A stretch of DNA of 64,000 bases from contig OY365809.1 in the NCBI GenBank assembly GCA_959347315.1, forward strand, positions 124,001-188,000. Direction: 5' to 3'. Position 1 is the stretch's first letter. Each line of letters begins with the position of its first letter. Under the pieces are notes generated by a model. It was not told the DNA's origin. It ran no database searches and was given only the letters and a program-made list of their open reading frames with translations. Source of the stretch: Bimastos eiseni (taxonomy: Eukaryota > Annelida > Clitellata > Crassiclitellata > Lumbricidae). Below, one piece after another: positions 35,571-46,594 of this stretch. Made by a program: the position numbers and the translations under genes.

Positions 35571-36347
35571 GTCCTATACATTGATTCCGTATATGCTCTT
35601 TGCATAGTGTATGTCAATGCATAAACAGTGCTTACTACTTATGTAGCGCATATACTGAACTTGACAGTAGAACATTTATAGATGAGCTCATGTGTAATAA
35701 AATACGGCGCTTTCTGCCTCTTTTTCATATTTGTAAACTGTTCGTTTAGCATGTTTGCACGCGCGCGTGTGTTTGTTTGTGTGTGAGTCAGTGTGACATC
35801 GACGATAACAAACTGGACTATATGTGAATACATGTAAGCTTGTGGTGATGGGAAAAATATTAAGGTAAGAGCTCAATAAATTTGGGCAAAGGAGTGGACA
35901 ACAGAGGACACTCACGTGCAATCAAGTCACTCAGATGCAGGCTATGGAGATAGACTGTTGGCTGGCGTGTAAAGATTGTAGTGATAGAATAAATATTGGC
36001 ATATAAGGTCAATTAGCTTGGTCAAATTAGTGAACACTTGTGTGCACATGTTTGCATATCTACGTGGGCCGGTAGCTATGGCTGTATGTGTGTATATAAC
36101 TGTAAATCATATAGCCCCTACACATCCCCTATTAATACACTAGAGAAATGAGAGATGGAAGGAAGGGTGAGGCAGGCTACAACCACTAAGCTCCACCCAC
36201 TGTGACGTCATTCTGCATATTGATTCACAGTGAAGGATTGTTTGAAGGACAGATGTCGTAGTACCAAGCATGCTACTGGGACATCTGTCCCAGTATCAAA
36301 CTTGGTACTGGGACATTTGTCATTGAAACAATACTTACTCATTTACT
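35571..36347 (-). repeat. Right terminal inverted repeat of the Polinton
   Basis: Reverse-complement match to 28377-29110 over its whole length, including the CGCGCGTG block and the GGACATCTGTCC hairpin near the tip. It ends CTTACTCATTTACT. Confidence 0.92.
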
Positions 36348-36500
36348 ACCCATTGATCCATCCGCCCATTTACCCATCTAGTCATTTACCCATCCACCCA
36401 TTTACCCATCTAGCCATGTACCCATTGATCCATCCACCCATTTACCCATATAGCCATTTACCCATTGATCCATCCACCCATTTACCTATCTGGCTATATA
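36348..36500. repeat. Minisatellite, right part, with target duplication
   Basis: It starts with the ACCCAT duplication and resumes the CCATTTACCCATCTAG and TTGATCCATCCACC units seen before the Polinton. Confidence 0.9.
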
Positions 36501-36664
36501 CTTATTCGGTCAATCGTCATTAATCATTCCTTTATTCATATTCCGTCAGATCGTCGTCATCAGGCGCTGTTTGTAACGCTGCCACCCTTCAAGGTTCCCT
36601 TTAAAGCTTATGTCATCCATCATTTCGCCTTATGTATCCCATCTCCATCTTCGACGTGGTCCTC

Positions 36665-36865
36665 ACAGCCAGCTCTCTGTCTGCTTGTCTACGTCTGTCT
36701 GTTTTTCTCTGTGCGTCTGTTTGTCTCTGTCTATCTGTCTGTGTCTGTCTGTCTCTAATCTTAGAACTACTTCCAGCGTTTTAATAACTGGACCTATCTC
36801 TCTTTCTCTCTTCCTCCTCTGTTTCTGTCTCTGTCTGTCTCTCTTTTTCCCTATCTCTCTTTCTT

Positions 36866-36902
<37 letters not shown>

Positions 36903-37008
36903 AAGTCTCTGTCTCTCTCTGTCTCTGTCTCTGTGTCTCTATCTCTCACTCTGTCTGTCTCAGTCTGTCTTTGTCTCTGTCACTGTATCGGTCTCTTTCT
37001 TTCTCTTT

Positions 37009-37064
<56 letters not shown>

Positions 37065-37345
37065 GCTCTCTGTCTCTATGCATGTCTCTCTCTCTGTGTC
37101 TCTCGATCTATAGCTGTCTCTTTGTCTGTCTATGCCTGTCTCTGTCTGTCTCTCTCTGTCTGTTTGTCTCTCGATCTCTCTTCTCTCTATCTCTCTGCGT
37201 CTGTCTATGTCTATGTCTCTATCTCTATCTCTGTTTCTCTGTCTCTCTCTCTTTCCCTCTGTCTGTATCTGTCTCTCTCCTTCGTTGTCTGTCTCTCTCC
37301 CCCTCTCTCTCCCTCTCTCTCCGTCTCTCTCCCTCTCACCATTTA
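36665..37345. repeat. CT-rich CTGTCTCT tract, about 0.7 kb
   Basis: Long pyrimidine array of CTCT, CTGT and CTTT units. All plus frames are open with LSLSLS or SVCLS strings and none is coding. Confidence 0.95.
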
Positions 37346-37419
37346 ACCTGCTTGCTATATGTTACTCGACCTAAACTACTGATAAATGGTCGTCGTTTGG
37401 TCGTTTCCTGATCGCCAGC

Positions 37420-37562
37420 CTTCTTGTTCTTTTTCCTTTTTGTTCTTGTTCTTCTTGTTTATGTTCTTTTTGTTCTTGTTCTTCTTGCTCTTGTTCTTCT
37501 TGCTCTTGTTCTTCTTGTTCTTGCTCTTCTTGTTCTTCTTCTTCTTCTTCTTCTTCTTCTGC
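37420..37562. repeat. TTCTTG/TTCTTC pyrimidine array
   Basis: TTGTTCTTCTTGCTC units are followed by nine or so TTC units. Confidence 0.92.
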
Positions 37563-37699
37563 ACAGAGATAAATTGACGCACAAGAAGGAAAACAAAGAT
37601 AGACACTGAGACAGATTGATAAATAGACAAAGAGAGACAAGAACACAGAGACAATGACAGAAGTATAGACACGCAGAGACAAAGAAACAGACAAAGAGA

Positions 37700-38935
37700 G
37701 ATACTATGCAAGCATAGTAGAGGTAGATTTCAGAAAGAGAGTGATGGATGGAGGGTGATGCCTAGATGTGACTCCGGCGTTTGGTCTACTCTTGCCACGT
37801 TTCGGATAATAATACGTTTATGGTAAAATAACAATATCTGACGAAGGGGGGGATAAATTCTTCCATTCAGAGTCAGTTATTTGCATAAAAAAAAGAAAAT
37901 GCCGTTGGCACCGAGTGAACGGCACCAAGCGACAGTTAGCTAAGCCACGATATCAGCCAGACGAAGAATCTACCTACAGGAAATTACAGGAAATGATGGG
38001 TGAACTTAGCAACTCGCACGAGAGGTATATAATATATAACGAAATAAATAGTTTTATTAATTAGTAAACGATAACTCAAATAATAATTAGACGTCTTTTA
38101 AAATGGACATTTATTCTGCACAGCGTCTAATCCAAGAAGTCTTTAGGAGTCCTTTCATTTAGGCTAAGATTATCAGTTCGTATAAAGTTGATTAATAATT
38201 ATAATGAAGATTATATACATTTTTAATTATTTTATCCAGAGAATGATACAGTTACCGTTTACGTTCAATAGCGGAGTTCACCAATGCATCTGTACTGCAG
38301 TTTCCACAATTTCCCAACCCAATTAAACTTACGACCAACCCCTAGAGCAGAGAGTTTCCAACCCAAGAGACCCTATGTCTAGAGTGCGGCGTTATTTTAT
38401 ACCGGTTGCCGTGGTCAGGCCGTCTAGACTGGTCAGCCGATCCTGATCCTGGGACAAGCTGATCCCAAAAATACTATACCACTGTGGATCCGGCGAGCTA
38501 CTAGTTGTCTTGTCACCTCTAGAGCCGACTGAATTGCTACGCTATTATAAAAATACACGTCCTCAAACCGACATCTACCATCATAAGTGCCCCAGCCATG
38601 AACACCTATGAAACGCATAAAATCTAAGTGAAGGCAACCGTGTGGAGGTGAATCTATTTATAACATGGCATTACGTTGACCCTATGATAGATCTGTTGTT
38701 GCTTAACCAAATGAAGGTCACTAATAAAAAATACAATGTGTGCCCGCACTAATGCTTGACTACTGAACGGAAGTTTGCTGCACTCGCATGCTTATTTTCA
38801 AAAGTACACATTGTTCTAAAGTCACGCTACCCAAACACTCTTGTGGTGTTTTTTCTGTCACAATGCTCGCTGACATCGTTCTTACACATTTTTGTTCAAA
38901 ACTGAATTCTACTAAAAATAATTCCAACATCACTG
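37700..38935. other. No gene seen
   Basis: Mixed sequence. A few short open frames (for example 38433-38618 minus) lack motifs. No RNA gene is recognised. Confidence 0.5.
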
Positions 38936-38940
38936 TCTGG

Positions 38941-39470
38941 CAGTGGCGTAGCTGCCTCTGTGACGCCCCGGAGCGAACCTTTCTCACACGCCCTACCACT
39001 GAGCAAGGCTTCATTCTCAGTGCTTTACGTGTGCTTTGCATTTACGCCCCCGTCACACCAGGCCCCCGATCTCACAACACTCCCATCACACTCGTAGAGC
39101 GTCGTGTAAACGTGTAGAGTGCAATAGAACCGCAGTTCGATCTTCTATGAACGTATTGCAATCGCGATCGAGCGTGGCGCTGTCACCATGAGCGTGTAGC
39201 GCGTTGTCAAATTTTGAACATGTTAAAAAAAACCTGGCGCGAGCGTGGCGGAAATAAGCGCAGTGCGGGCGCTGTTTATATTTTAACGTAATAGAAACTT
39301 TTTGAGCGTTGTACCGATGTAACTCGAGCGTAGTTCGAATTTAACGATCGTTTTGCAAGCGTGTTGGAGGTCGTAAAAATTGTTTTCTCGAGCTGAGCAT
39401 GATGTCGTTAATTTTACATCACGACCGCGATGTCCCTGCGACCTGACCACGCCATCACTATGACAACCTC
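38941..39470. other. CpG-rich segment opening with a hAT-like CAGTGGCGTAGC
   Basis: CAGTGGCGTAGCTGCC at 38941 resembles common hAT/MITE termini. The following 400 bp are CpG-rich with repeated GAGCGTGGCG and GAGCGT motifs. No right end or open frame was identified. Confidence 0.35.
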
Positions 39471-39472
39471 TC

Positions 39473-39715
39473 GTCCATTAACCATCTGCCGTCAACTATT
39501 TGTTGTAATTTATTACGTCCAGAAACTTGCTTGCCTTGATGAAATTGTCGACAAGGGGGCCAGTGGCGCTGACAGCCTTTTGAAAGTGGGGACACAATAA
39601 GAATAATTTTTTAAAGCGCGATGCTAGGCATTTTTGTCTGCCCTCCTATTTTTCCGAGTGCCTCCCCATTTACAGAGCACTGTGCCCCTTGGCAGAGGTG
39701 CGTGTCCTAATCAAT
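39473..39715 (+). repeat. Dispersed repeat shared with 50.1-50.35 kb
   Basis: The segments share CCATTAACCAT, TCAA(C/T)TATTTGTTG, GAAATTGTCGACAAGGGG then GCCAG(T/C)GG, and a downstream TATTTACAGAG block. The CAGTGGCGCTGACAGCC part at 39560 looks like a hAT terminus. Confidence 0.65.
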
Positions 39716-41078
39716 TATGACACGGCTTGAATTGTTGTCTGCGTCAAATATTTTTATTGTTTTGTCGGCTTCAAGCATTCATAGACTTTCCAGAGATATA
39801 GACTACATGCTGCGGATAGGGTACGGTAACTGTTCTGCATACGGTACATGTATGTCAGAGATAGAGGCATTACTTGGTACTTCAAGAGCTACGCTTAGTT
39901 TTAATAGAATTTTTAAATATTGTTGAAATGTTAAGCTCAGAATTTCGTGTAAAAAGCAGTAATGATGACTTTTTTTATTAGGTTCAAAACAAGTAGATGA
40001 AGGTACACATATTAAGAATGTAGCCTACTATATTCAGTTCAAAAAGTTGTATCACGTTGCCCAGTGTACTTTTATTCTTTTAATGAAACCAAGCGTAGGC
40101 TTACACCTAAAAGAATTTCCCGTTTATAATAATATATCTAATTTATCATTTTTATTTAAATTCAAAATTCAAAAAAAAGTTTTAAATTTAGTCTGTTCAG
40201 AATGTCCAAAATTTGTCAAACATAATCACACCTACAGTAAGAGTTACGCACAGATGGTTGTTCAAATATTTAGAAGCACCAATAAAATGAAGACTGCGAA
40301 AAAATGCGAGCGTAACTTTTTGTGTGTCCTATTTTTCTAAGTTCCCATTCATTTGCAGAGTACTGTGCTCCGTTTGCAGGGAAGTGTGTTCTTGTCTATT
40401 GTGACCTAGCTGGAATTGAATTTAGTCTATTTAGAATATCAAGAAAGTTTATCAAACAAAAGCACACCTACAGTAAGAGCAATGCACTTGTTAAGATGAC
40501 TTCTGCCATACAGTCTCTTAAGTTCAGTCTTCTTTCTGACAAACCGTGGATCGTAAGCCATGTTGCCCAATTGTCTCATCTTGAGTTTAGTATACAGATC
40601 TGCCATTCGAGGCTGTGTGACATCGGCTACAGACAGTTTTAATCTTAGTCCTAAAGAGTGTGGCGATACCTTGCTCGACGCAACGCTCTCCAGGTATGGT
40701 TGCTAACTTTCTGTATCTCAAAGAGTTGATGTATACACTATGCAGCTATTATGATGATAGTTAAAGCAGCAAGACCTCAAAAATCTAAAATACTAGGTCA
40801 TAATTTGTGACAATATTTAAATTATACTATCGACTATCGTACACTTACTAGGGGCAAAGGCCTAGAGCTATAGTGTTTCAAAGGTTAAAATACATATAAA
40901 ATATTTTCGTCTATCTGAGTGTGCAAAAGTGCATCTAGAATGACAACTGGAGTCTTTGAGGCGCGTCTGATATCAGCTTCACTAATAAACTATAGAATTA
41001 TTAAAATACCCATGTAATCATGCCAATTTTGAAAACAACCAATTAAATGCTGTTGACAATAAAGTAGAGGAATTACAC
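39716..41078. other. Gene-free stretch with an internal repeat pair
   Basis: A pair at about 40188-40240 and 40425-40478 shares TCAAACA(T/A)AA(T/A)(C/G)CACACC then TACAGTAAGAG. A block at about 40322-40385 (GTGTCCTATTTTTCTAAG then CATTTGCAGAGTACTGTG) resembles 39642-39690. This may be the decayed 5' part of the hAT element whose transposase follows. Confidence 0.45.
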
Positions 41079-41186
41079 TTTGCATGGACGATCATGGACG
41101 GCGTCCAGGCTGTCCAAATAAGTGGCAAGACGGCATCCATCCGTGAATCTAACTGCCTTGACGCCGTTCATGACCGTCCATTCAAA
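41079..41186. repeat. 108-bp hairpin element, 27-bp arms
   Basis: Arm 1, TTTGCATGGACGATCATGGA then CGGCGTC, pairs with arm 2 at 41160-41186 with three mismatches. The loop is about 54 nt. It is probably a tiny MITE; an RNA hairpin is possible. Confidence 0.75.
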
Positions 41187-41419
41187 CTCTAAGCACTGTC
41201 CTTGCCTTATAAAGAATTATTGATGGTGAATTTAAAACTGCACCAATAAACAGATTACAGAGGCAATAGGAATTCTTGATACAATTGAGACTTGCGAATT
41301 TTTAGTTCTCTTAATATTTCGGGGAAAAATTCTGCCTAAGGCTTTCAATTTATCCATACATTTAGGGCCTACAGAAAAGTAGAATTGATTTGTTAACAGC
41401 TAGTCATTTGGTTCAGCTT

Positions 41420-42187
41420 TTTGAAAATGACGTTGAGAAGCTGGCGAAACAAATTCGAATCAAAATTTGAACAGACCGAAAAAGAAGCTATGCTACTGAG
41501 CTGGCTGAGAAATGTGAGACTTCTACCGAATATAAACAACAGACAGCACGCAAACGAAAAAGATTATATCACGAAATTGCAGCGGATGGTAGGATATCTG
41601 ATGCTCGGAAAAAATCATTGTTGAAACGTATTTACTGTCATAAGTAACACAAATAAAAGATTTGAGCATTTTAAAGATGTGGCTTCCAAGTTTAGTTGTT
41701 TAGATCCAAAACGTTTTTGGCAATGAGGACAATTTGAAAAATTTGGAACATTTGGCAGCCACGTACTCAGATGTTATTGAAAGTGGAACTGCAATTGTGC
41801 AAGAATATCTATCATTTAGAGACATGTACAAAGAAATAATTTGTATCAGCAAGTAAAGTTCAAGTAAAGAGAAAACTCAGGAAATGGCAGTGACCATCAA
41901 CAACGTACTGAAATTATTGATGGCCAATAACATGTGTTCCATAATTCCATTGACCCAAACCTGTCATCATTGTATCTCATTTTTCTGACTTTGCCAATGA
42001 GCAGTGCTGTAGAAGAAAGAGTCGTCTCAACTGGTTGTGCAGCTTAGCTTTGATTACGATCGACAGACAATTTGCTGATGAAGTGGATTTTAACAAAGTA
42101 ATTGTTCAATTTGCTAGAATGATGCCTAGACGAATTTATCAATTGTGTCTAGAATACAGAATGGATCGTGTTATTCGTCAGCATTAG
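41420..42187 (+). pseudogene. hAT-family transposase remnant
   Basis: The plus strand shows broken frames with FEHFKDVASKFSCLDPKRFW at about 41665-41725. Later come FLTLPMSSAVEERVVST at about 41980-42032 and ALITIDRQFADEVDFNKV to about 42105, ending at a stop near 42187. The middle motif corresponds to the LP.S.A..ER.FS signature of the hAT dimerisation domain, here with the phenylalanine replaced. The nearest type is the ZMYM/zinc-finger-862-like hAT group, a tentative assignment. The right end near 42345-42362 (GAAAAGGTTGGCGCC) partly mirrors GGCGCTGACAGCCTTTTGAA at 39564. Confidence 0.6.
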
Positions 42188-42686
42188 TACAGAATTAGGA
42201 CACTTTATTAATTCTTTCTTTACAATTCGACTGAATTATATAATTCTGGTACTATATGCATTTTAATACTTCAAGATGGTGTTTACTGATATTACGAATT
42301 TTGTTATTTGAAATTATAACTTTAAAATGACTTAATTTGATTTTGAAAAGGTTGGCGCCTTTTTAATGTGCTCGCAGCTCCCTCTGACGCTAAAACTTGG
42401 GAACTTCAGGACCATACAAGCCATTCAAACTTACATTTCATGACCACAGACGACTGCCACCAAAATTCGAGAGATACCGTTACTGCCTGCGACAGAGGAG
42501 AAGATACGTGTGGACATAACTGTTACAGTCGGTCTAGAGTTTTGGAAAGAAATGATAAGTGTGACGTTTGTCAGTAGTTCTGACAAAGACTGGGTCGAGG
42601 AGGATCAGCGACTGAAGAATGAACGAATTGGTTGAATTGTTCGAATGAGTGAATGGATAAATGACGACTATGGGGTTGGAATGGAA

Positions 42687-42800
42687 CACACACATACACA
42701 CACACGCACACTAGCACACACTAGCACGCACACGCACACTCTCTCTCTCTGTCTTTCTCTCTGTCTCTCTCTCTCTCTCTGTCTCTCTCTAAATATCTAT
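42687..42800. repeat. CA then CT microsatellite
   Basis: ACACAC/GCACACTAGCACAC is followed by CTCTCTGTCTCTCT. Confidence 0.92.
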
Positions 42801-42945
42801 CTCTCTCTCATGTTGCATCATATTTTGAGAGAAGAGATTGCTTACAGTTTATCGCCAGCCACCCTTCAATTTGCCTTTGGGCTTTCTTAATCAACCTCTC
42901 CATTAAATAGTCAATTGAGCATTCAATTCCGGTTAATCTTAGCTC

Positions 42946-42947
<2 letters not shown>

Positions 42948-43010
<63 letters not shown>
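42948..43010. repeat. CT then TA dinucleotide microsatellite
   Basis: About 15 CT units are followed by about 16 TA units. Confidence 0.95.
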
Positions 43011-43011
<1 letters not shown>

Positions 43012-43204
43012 ACCATTACCGAGCTGTATTTGCTAGGACAATACAAGATCTTTTGCACTGAGGTCCAGAGGTCAACTTACATTTGACTTACAAATGACTG
43101 TTGGCTTGTCAGTTGCCTGTTCCCTCTGGAATCCGTCCAGCGGGGATTAGGCAACTGACAAGACTAGTCATTTAAGAGGTTCGTTTATTCATACCTGGTG
43201 CGAA

Positions 43205-43241
43205 TTCATTTATTCATTTCTTAAATCTATATAGCGCCCTT
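43205..43241 (-). repeat. LINE 3' tail, distal part
   Basis: On the minus strand it reads AAGGGCGCTATATAGATTTA then AGAAATGAATAAATG. This continues the LINE tail that stops at 44906, on the far side of the inserted hAT-like element. Confidence 0.7.
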
Positions 43242-44375
43242 CAGAGGTGTACCGAGGTTTTGAAAACTGGGGGGGGGCATAGTTTCAAAAATATTTTTGG
43301 CTCCCTCCACTTTTTGAATTTTGCGCCCACAGAAATTTGAAAAATGGGGGGGGGGCACAAATTATCTTACCAAAAGTCATCTTATCATAATTACTCCATA
43401 AAAATGAGATATGCAGGACGCTTTTAAAATATGCACTATCAAGTAGGCCTATTTGTACAATATACGGTAAAATTGCAAGCAAATTAATATTTTCCATCAT
43501 CAAGAGGCTTGTAACATGGTCATTGCAACAGCGCACAGGCTGGATTGCAAATTAATTTCTGCTTTAACTTGCCGCAGGATTTATGTCAACGTATATAAGT
43601 TATTTAAATCTAATATTTGATATGCATGTATACAGACATTTCTCTGGCGCCTTTACAATTACTTACTTAATATTTCAGAGTTTTGATCAGGATTTCATGT
43701 TTAATCAATGACTACAAAAAACTATAATGTGGCTATAAAAATGGTCGAGTAGATTTGGCTGATGATAACAAAGCAAATATGAAAATTAAATAGGCAGACT
43801 CTTAATTGGTGAAAATATCGGGATTTAGGTGGTAGAGTCGTACTTGAGCTAACCTTGAGTCTGCTATGAAGGTATGAATACTTGCAACATAATTTCCATC
43901 GATTGTGCATATGAAGGTCGAAACCCATTCATCACTCACTCTCGGAGCTCTGGCATTCCCACTTGAAGGGTTAGGTCAGTGTAACACTCGTTTATTGTGA
44001 GATCACTTGGTTGACACATTACAATCAATAGCAGAAACTAATTTAGTATTGCCAATTTCCGCATGAGTAAGTTTTTCGTCCAATTAAAAATCCGGGGTCA
44101 ACATGGTCAATGGGACAACTTTCGATTCGTTAATTGGATTCTCGGGATACGATTTTTATCATACTCAGACTGCAAAAAAATGGAAATCGTAGGTCACGAT
44201 TGTAGACTCGGGCCGGATGATGGCTGGACGAACGATCGATCGCGCACTAGCCTTACGTAGAACTGTAGATCGCCAAAGTCTTTCACCAGACTTCATCAAC
44301 AAGAGAGCAGCTCCACGCAAGTCTTTCATCCATGCTAGGAACTTCTCATTATACCGGAGTCGACTAGGAGGTGCG

Positions 44376-44457
44376 TTAGGGTGGTCTAACAAACTGAGAG
44401 GTGCCCTGGTTTTTATCTTGAACTTTGTTTTTACCATGTTTCTGTGAACCACCCTAA
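44376..44457. mobile_element. 82-bp inverted-repeat miniature
   Basis: TTAGGGTGGT at the left is the exact complement of ACCACCCTAA at the right. GGTGC occurs on both sides (44370-44374 and 44458-44462). Confidence 0.55.
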
Positions 44458-44491
44458 GGTGCACGTGCCAACAGGCATTTCCAATCATATT

Positions 44492-44566
44492 TGTGCCCTG
44501 GCAGGGATCTGAACCCCGACTTCATGATTGTAGACCAACCACTTGTCTATTTCTTTAGCCAATGAC
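44492..44566 (-). repeat. tRNA-derived SINE-like segment
   Basis: On the minus strand GTCGGGGTTCAGATCCCTGC forms a T-arm-like B box, preceded by an AGTGGTTGGTCTACAATCAT stretch like a D-loop/anticodon region. It does not fold as a complete tRNA, so a SINE head is more likely than a tRNA gene. Confidence 0.5.
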
Positions 44567-44905
44567 GAATATTCTATTGTCAGATAGTTTCTATATTTTG
44601 TGTAGGAACAAAGTGATACATTATGGATGAATGAATAACCAAACATGCATTATCCTTTGCAAGTTACGGTTTTTATACCTGCAATAAGTAAGAACTAATC
44701 GTAAAAACAAGCTTTAAACTTTTGGAAATTTATTGACCAACAATGCCCTTAATCATTAAATATAAAAAGCCATTGGAGAAACATAAAATATAGAACCGAT
44801 ATGGGGGCACATGGGGGGCACTGAGCATTAAAACTGGGGGGATGTGCCCGCCCAGTTTTGAAACTGGGAGACAGATGTCCTTCCCCCGTGCTTGTTGCAC
44901 CTCTG

Positions 44906-45240
44906 GCACTCCTTCAAGAAACCTACTCAGAGACGCTCTCAGCCAGGCTGCGGCCAAACAAAATTGACTTGAGGACACGATAGAAGGCTGGCAGATTGTT
45001 CCTATGGAGCATGCGCAGCACTAGCGGAAGTCCATTCCAAATGGATGGACCCACAACCGAGAAGGTTCGGTGCTGCTTAATCGAGGATCGAGCTCATGAG
45101 ACCAGCAACTCCCACCTATCCGAGGAGCGGAGAGCCCTATGGCATCAGAAACCGGGCAACAGAGACTACTTAACTAGGACGAAGCGCTACCAACGAGGCA
45201 CCGCCAGACAAGCGTTGCTATCCTGTAGCAGCGAATGAGC
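44906..45240 (-). pseudogene. CR1/L2-like LINE C-terminal fragment
   Basis: The minus strand encodes RTFSVVGPSIWNGLPLVLR then NNLPAFYRVLKSILFGRSL. This is the usual CR1/L2 C-terminus (FSV.GP..WN.LP..LR ... FK..LK..LF). Its 3' tail (GAGTAGGTTTCTTGAAGG) is interrupted by the hAT-like element and resumes at 43241. Confidence 0.75.
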
Positions 45241-45615
45241 TGTTAAAGCTACACTGTATTGTAAAGGTTATAGCAAGCCGCTGTTCGTCGTTAATCAAGA
45301 TGTTCGTCGTTAATAAGATGTTAGTTAAGATATCAGTTATAAACTGTGACTCCTGTAGTAGACCTAGGTACATGACAAACTGTTGCCGCTAAACTGAACT
45401 GTCGTAGGGGTGGCCCTACTTAGTGGATTTGGGACCCTTCTGGATCCCCATTTGCTGCCATTTGTGAAGTGGATGTATAACTCTTGTACATGTATTGAAA
45501 AGAAGAAATAAAAATGATTTGATTGATTTATTATGTAGTGGTTATAATGCGTCGACTGTGAATGCTTCTGATGGAAGATCTCCTCCTCTATGTTTCTTGT
45601 GATGATAATGAATGT
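45241..45615. other. No gene seen
   Basis: Mixed sequence with a GATGTTCGTCGTTAAT(C)AAGATGTT short duplication at about 45285-45320. Nothing else is supported. Confidence 0.5.
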
Positions 45616-45621
45616 TTGCAG

Positions 45622-45722
45622 TCTGCGGCGGTCGATTCTCTCCTCGTGGGAATCCTTCCTCGTCGACAGATGACGGCAGCAGCAGTGATGCAAGAACTCG
45701 TCTTGAAGTTCCGTCACGCAAA
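45622..45722 (+). CDS. Candidate internal coding exon of an unknown host gene
   Basis: This 101-nt segment is bounded by TTTGCAG on the left and AAA(G)|GTAAGC on the right. The frame taking two leading bases to complete a split codon is fully open and reads CGGRFSPRGNPSSSTDD then SSSDARTRLEVPSRK. The result is serine-rich, probably disordered, with no known domain. The entering phase matches the leaving phase of the candidate exon at 6472-6725 on the same strand. The pyrimidine tract upstream is weak. A chance match is possible. Confidence 0.35.
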
Positions 45723-45739
45723 GTAAGCTGAAGCGATTC

Positions 45740-46300
45740 GATTTCTCTTACGTCTTAATTCTTCTCTTTGGTATTCTTCTCTCTTCCTGTTCATTCTTCC
45801 TTTCTTCCGACTTCTTTTCTTCTGTCTCCTCTTCTATCTTAGCAATCCTTTTCCCCTACTTCTACCACTCTTCTTCCCTCTCATTTTGCTCTTCCTCCTT
45901 GTTCTTTTCTACCTTTTATTTCTCATCCTTCAATCAATCCAATTTCCATCATTTTCTTCTTTCATCCTTCTTTCTTCTTCCCTGTCCGTTTCTTCTCCTT
46001 CTTCTCTACCTCCTCCATCTTTCCCTCCTCCTCCGTCGTTCCCTCCTCCATCTTTCCATCCTCCTCCTCCTCCATCTGTCATCCTGCTCCATCTTTCTCT
46101 CCTTCTACTCCGTTGTTTCCTATTCTCCTTCCATCTCTCTCTCTAGCTTCTCCTTTTCTTCTTAATCTTCCATCTCCTCCTTTTCTCCAATCCTCTTCTC
46201 CCCATTTTCCGCTCCATCTATTGCTCCCCTTTTACTTCCTTCTCCGCTTTCTTCCTCTACGTCTTTTGTCCCTGTTTTGTGTCGTGCCTTTCCTGACGAA
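45740..46300. repeat. Long pyrimidine tract, CTT/CCT-rich
   Basis: Roughly 0.55 kb of TTCTTC, CTCCTC and TTCCAT units, nearly free of purines. Open frames here are low-complexity serine/leucine/proline. Confidence 0.92.
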
Positions 46301-46436
46301 ATTTGCACGGGTCTGATACGCTGGATGGCGCCACTCACTCAACCGAATCTTTGACATCAGACAAATGTAATCGGATCACGTGACAATAAGCTACAGTTGT
46401 GGGCTATGTCCCTACCTTTCTCTCATTCGATTGTTT

Positions 46437-46515
46437 CCGTTGGTCTGCCTGCCTCTCTGTCTGCCTGCTTGCCTGTCTGTCTGTCTGTCTGTCTGACTGC
46501 CTGTCTGTCTGTGGA
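46437..46515. repeat. CTGT/GCCT tetranucleotide repeat
   Basis: CTGCCTGCCTCTCTGTCTG units with ten or so near-perfect CTGT copies. Confidence 0.9.
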
Positions 46516-46594
46516 TTAGGGTAAATGACGAAAGGATTGCATATGTAGGCGATCCAAAGATGTCTGATTGTAACCGACTGTCTTGAATTCCACA

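Larger units (their letters stand above)
28377..36347 (+). mobile_element. Polinton/Maverick element, 7,971 bp, defective
   Basis: The element starts AG, ends CT, has colinear inverted repeats of about 0.73-0.78 kb and 6-bp target duplications, all typical of Polintons. Recognisable genes are RING protein, packaging ATPase, basic protein, a conserved Polinton protein, integrase, minor capsid, pVI-like, major capsid and protease, all on the plus strand. At least one stop or frameshift breaks nearly every gene. Family members are usually 15-20 kb and encode a protein-primed B-family DNA polymerase; I find no trace of one. The integrase sits in mid-cluster beside an N-terminally truncated capsid gene, which suggests internal deletions or rearrangement. 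It is inserted in the minisatellite that resumes at 36348. Confidence 0.95.
43242..44905. mobile_element. hAT-like non-autonomous element, 1,664 bp
   Basis: Ends are CAGAGGTGTA (left) and TGCACCTCTG (right), with G-rich and GTTTTGAAA(A)CTGGG subterminal blocks on both sides. Flanking octamers GCGCCCTT and GCACTCCT differ only by transitions at three positions, consistent with a decayed 8-bp target duplication. No transposase frame is seen inside. It carries an 82-bp inverted-repeat insert and a tRNA-like SINE. Confidence 0.7.

Noticed and set aside
28377..36347. Intact or active virus
   Set aside because: Stops and frameshifts in the integrase, ATPase, capsid and protease genes, and the missing polymerase, rule out an autonomous element.
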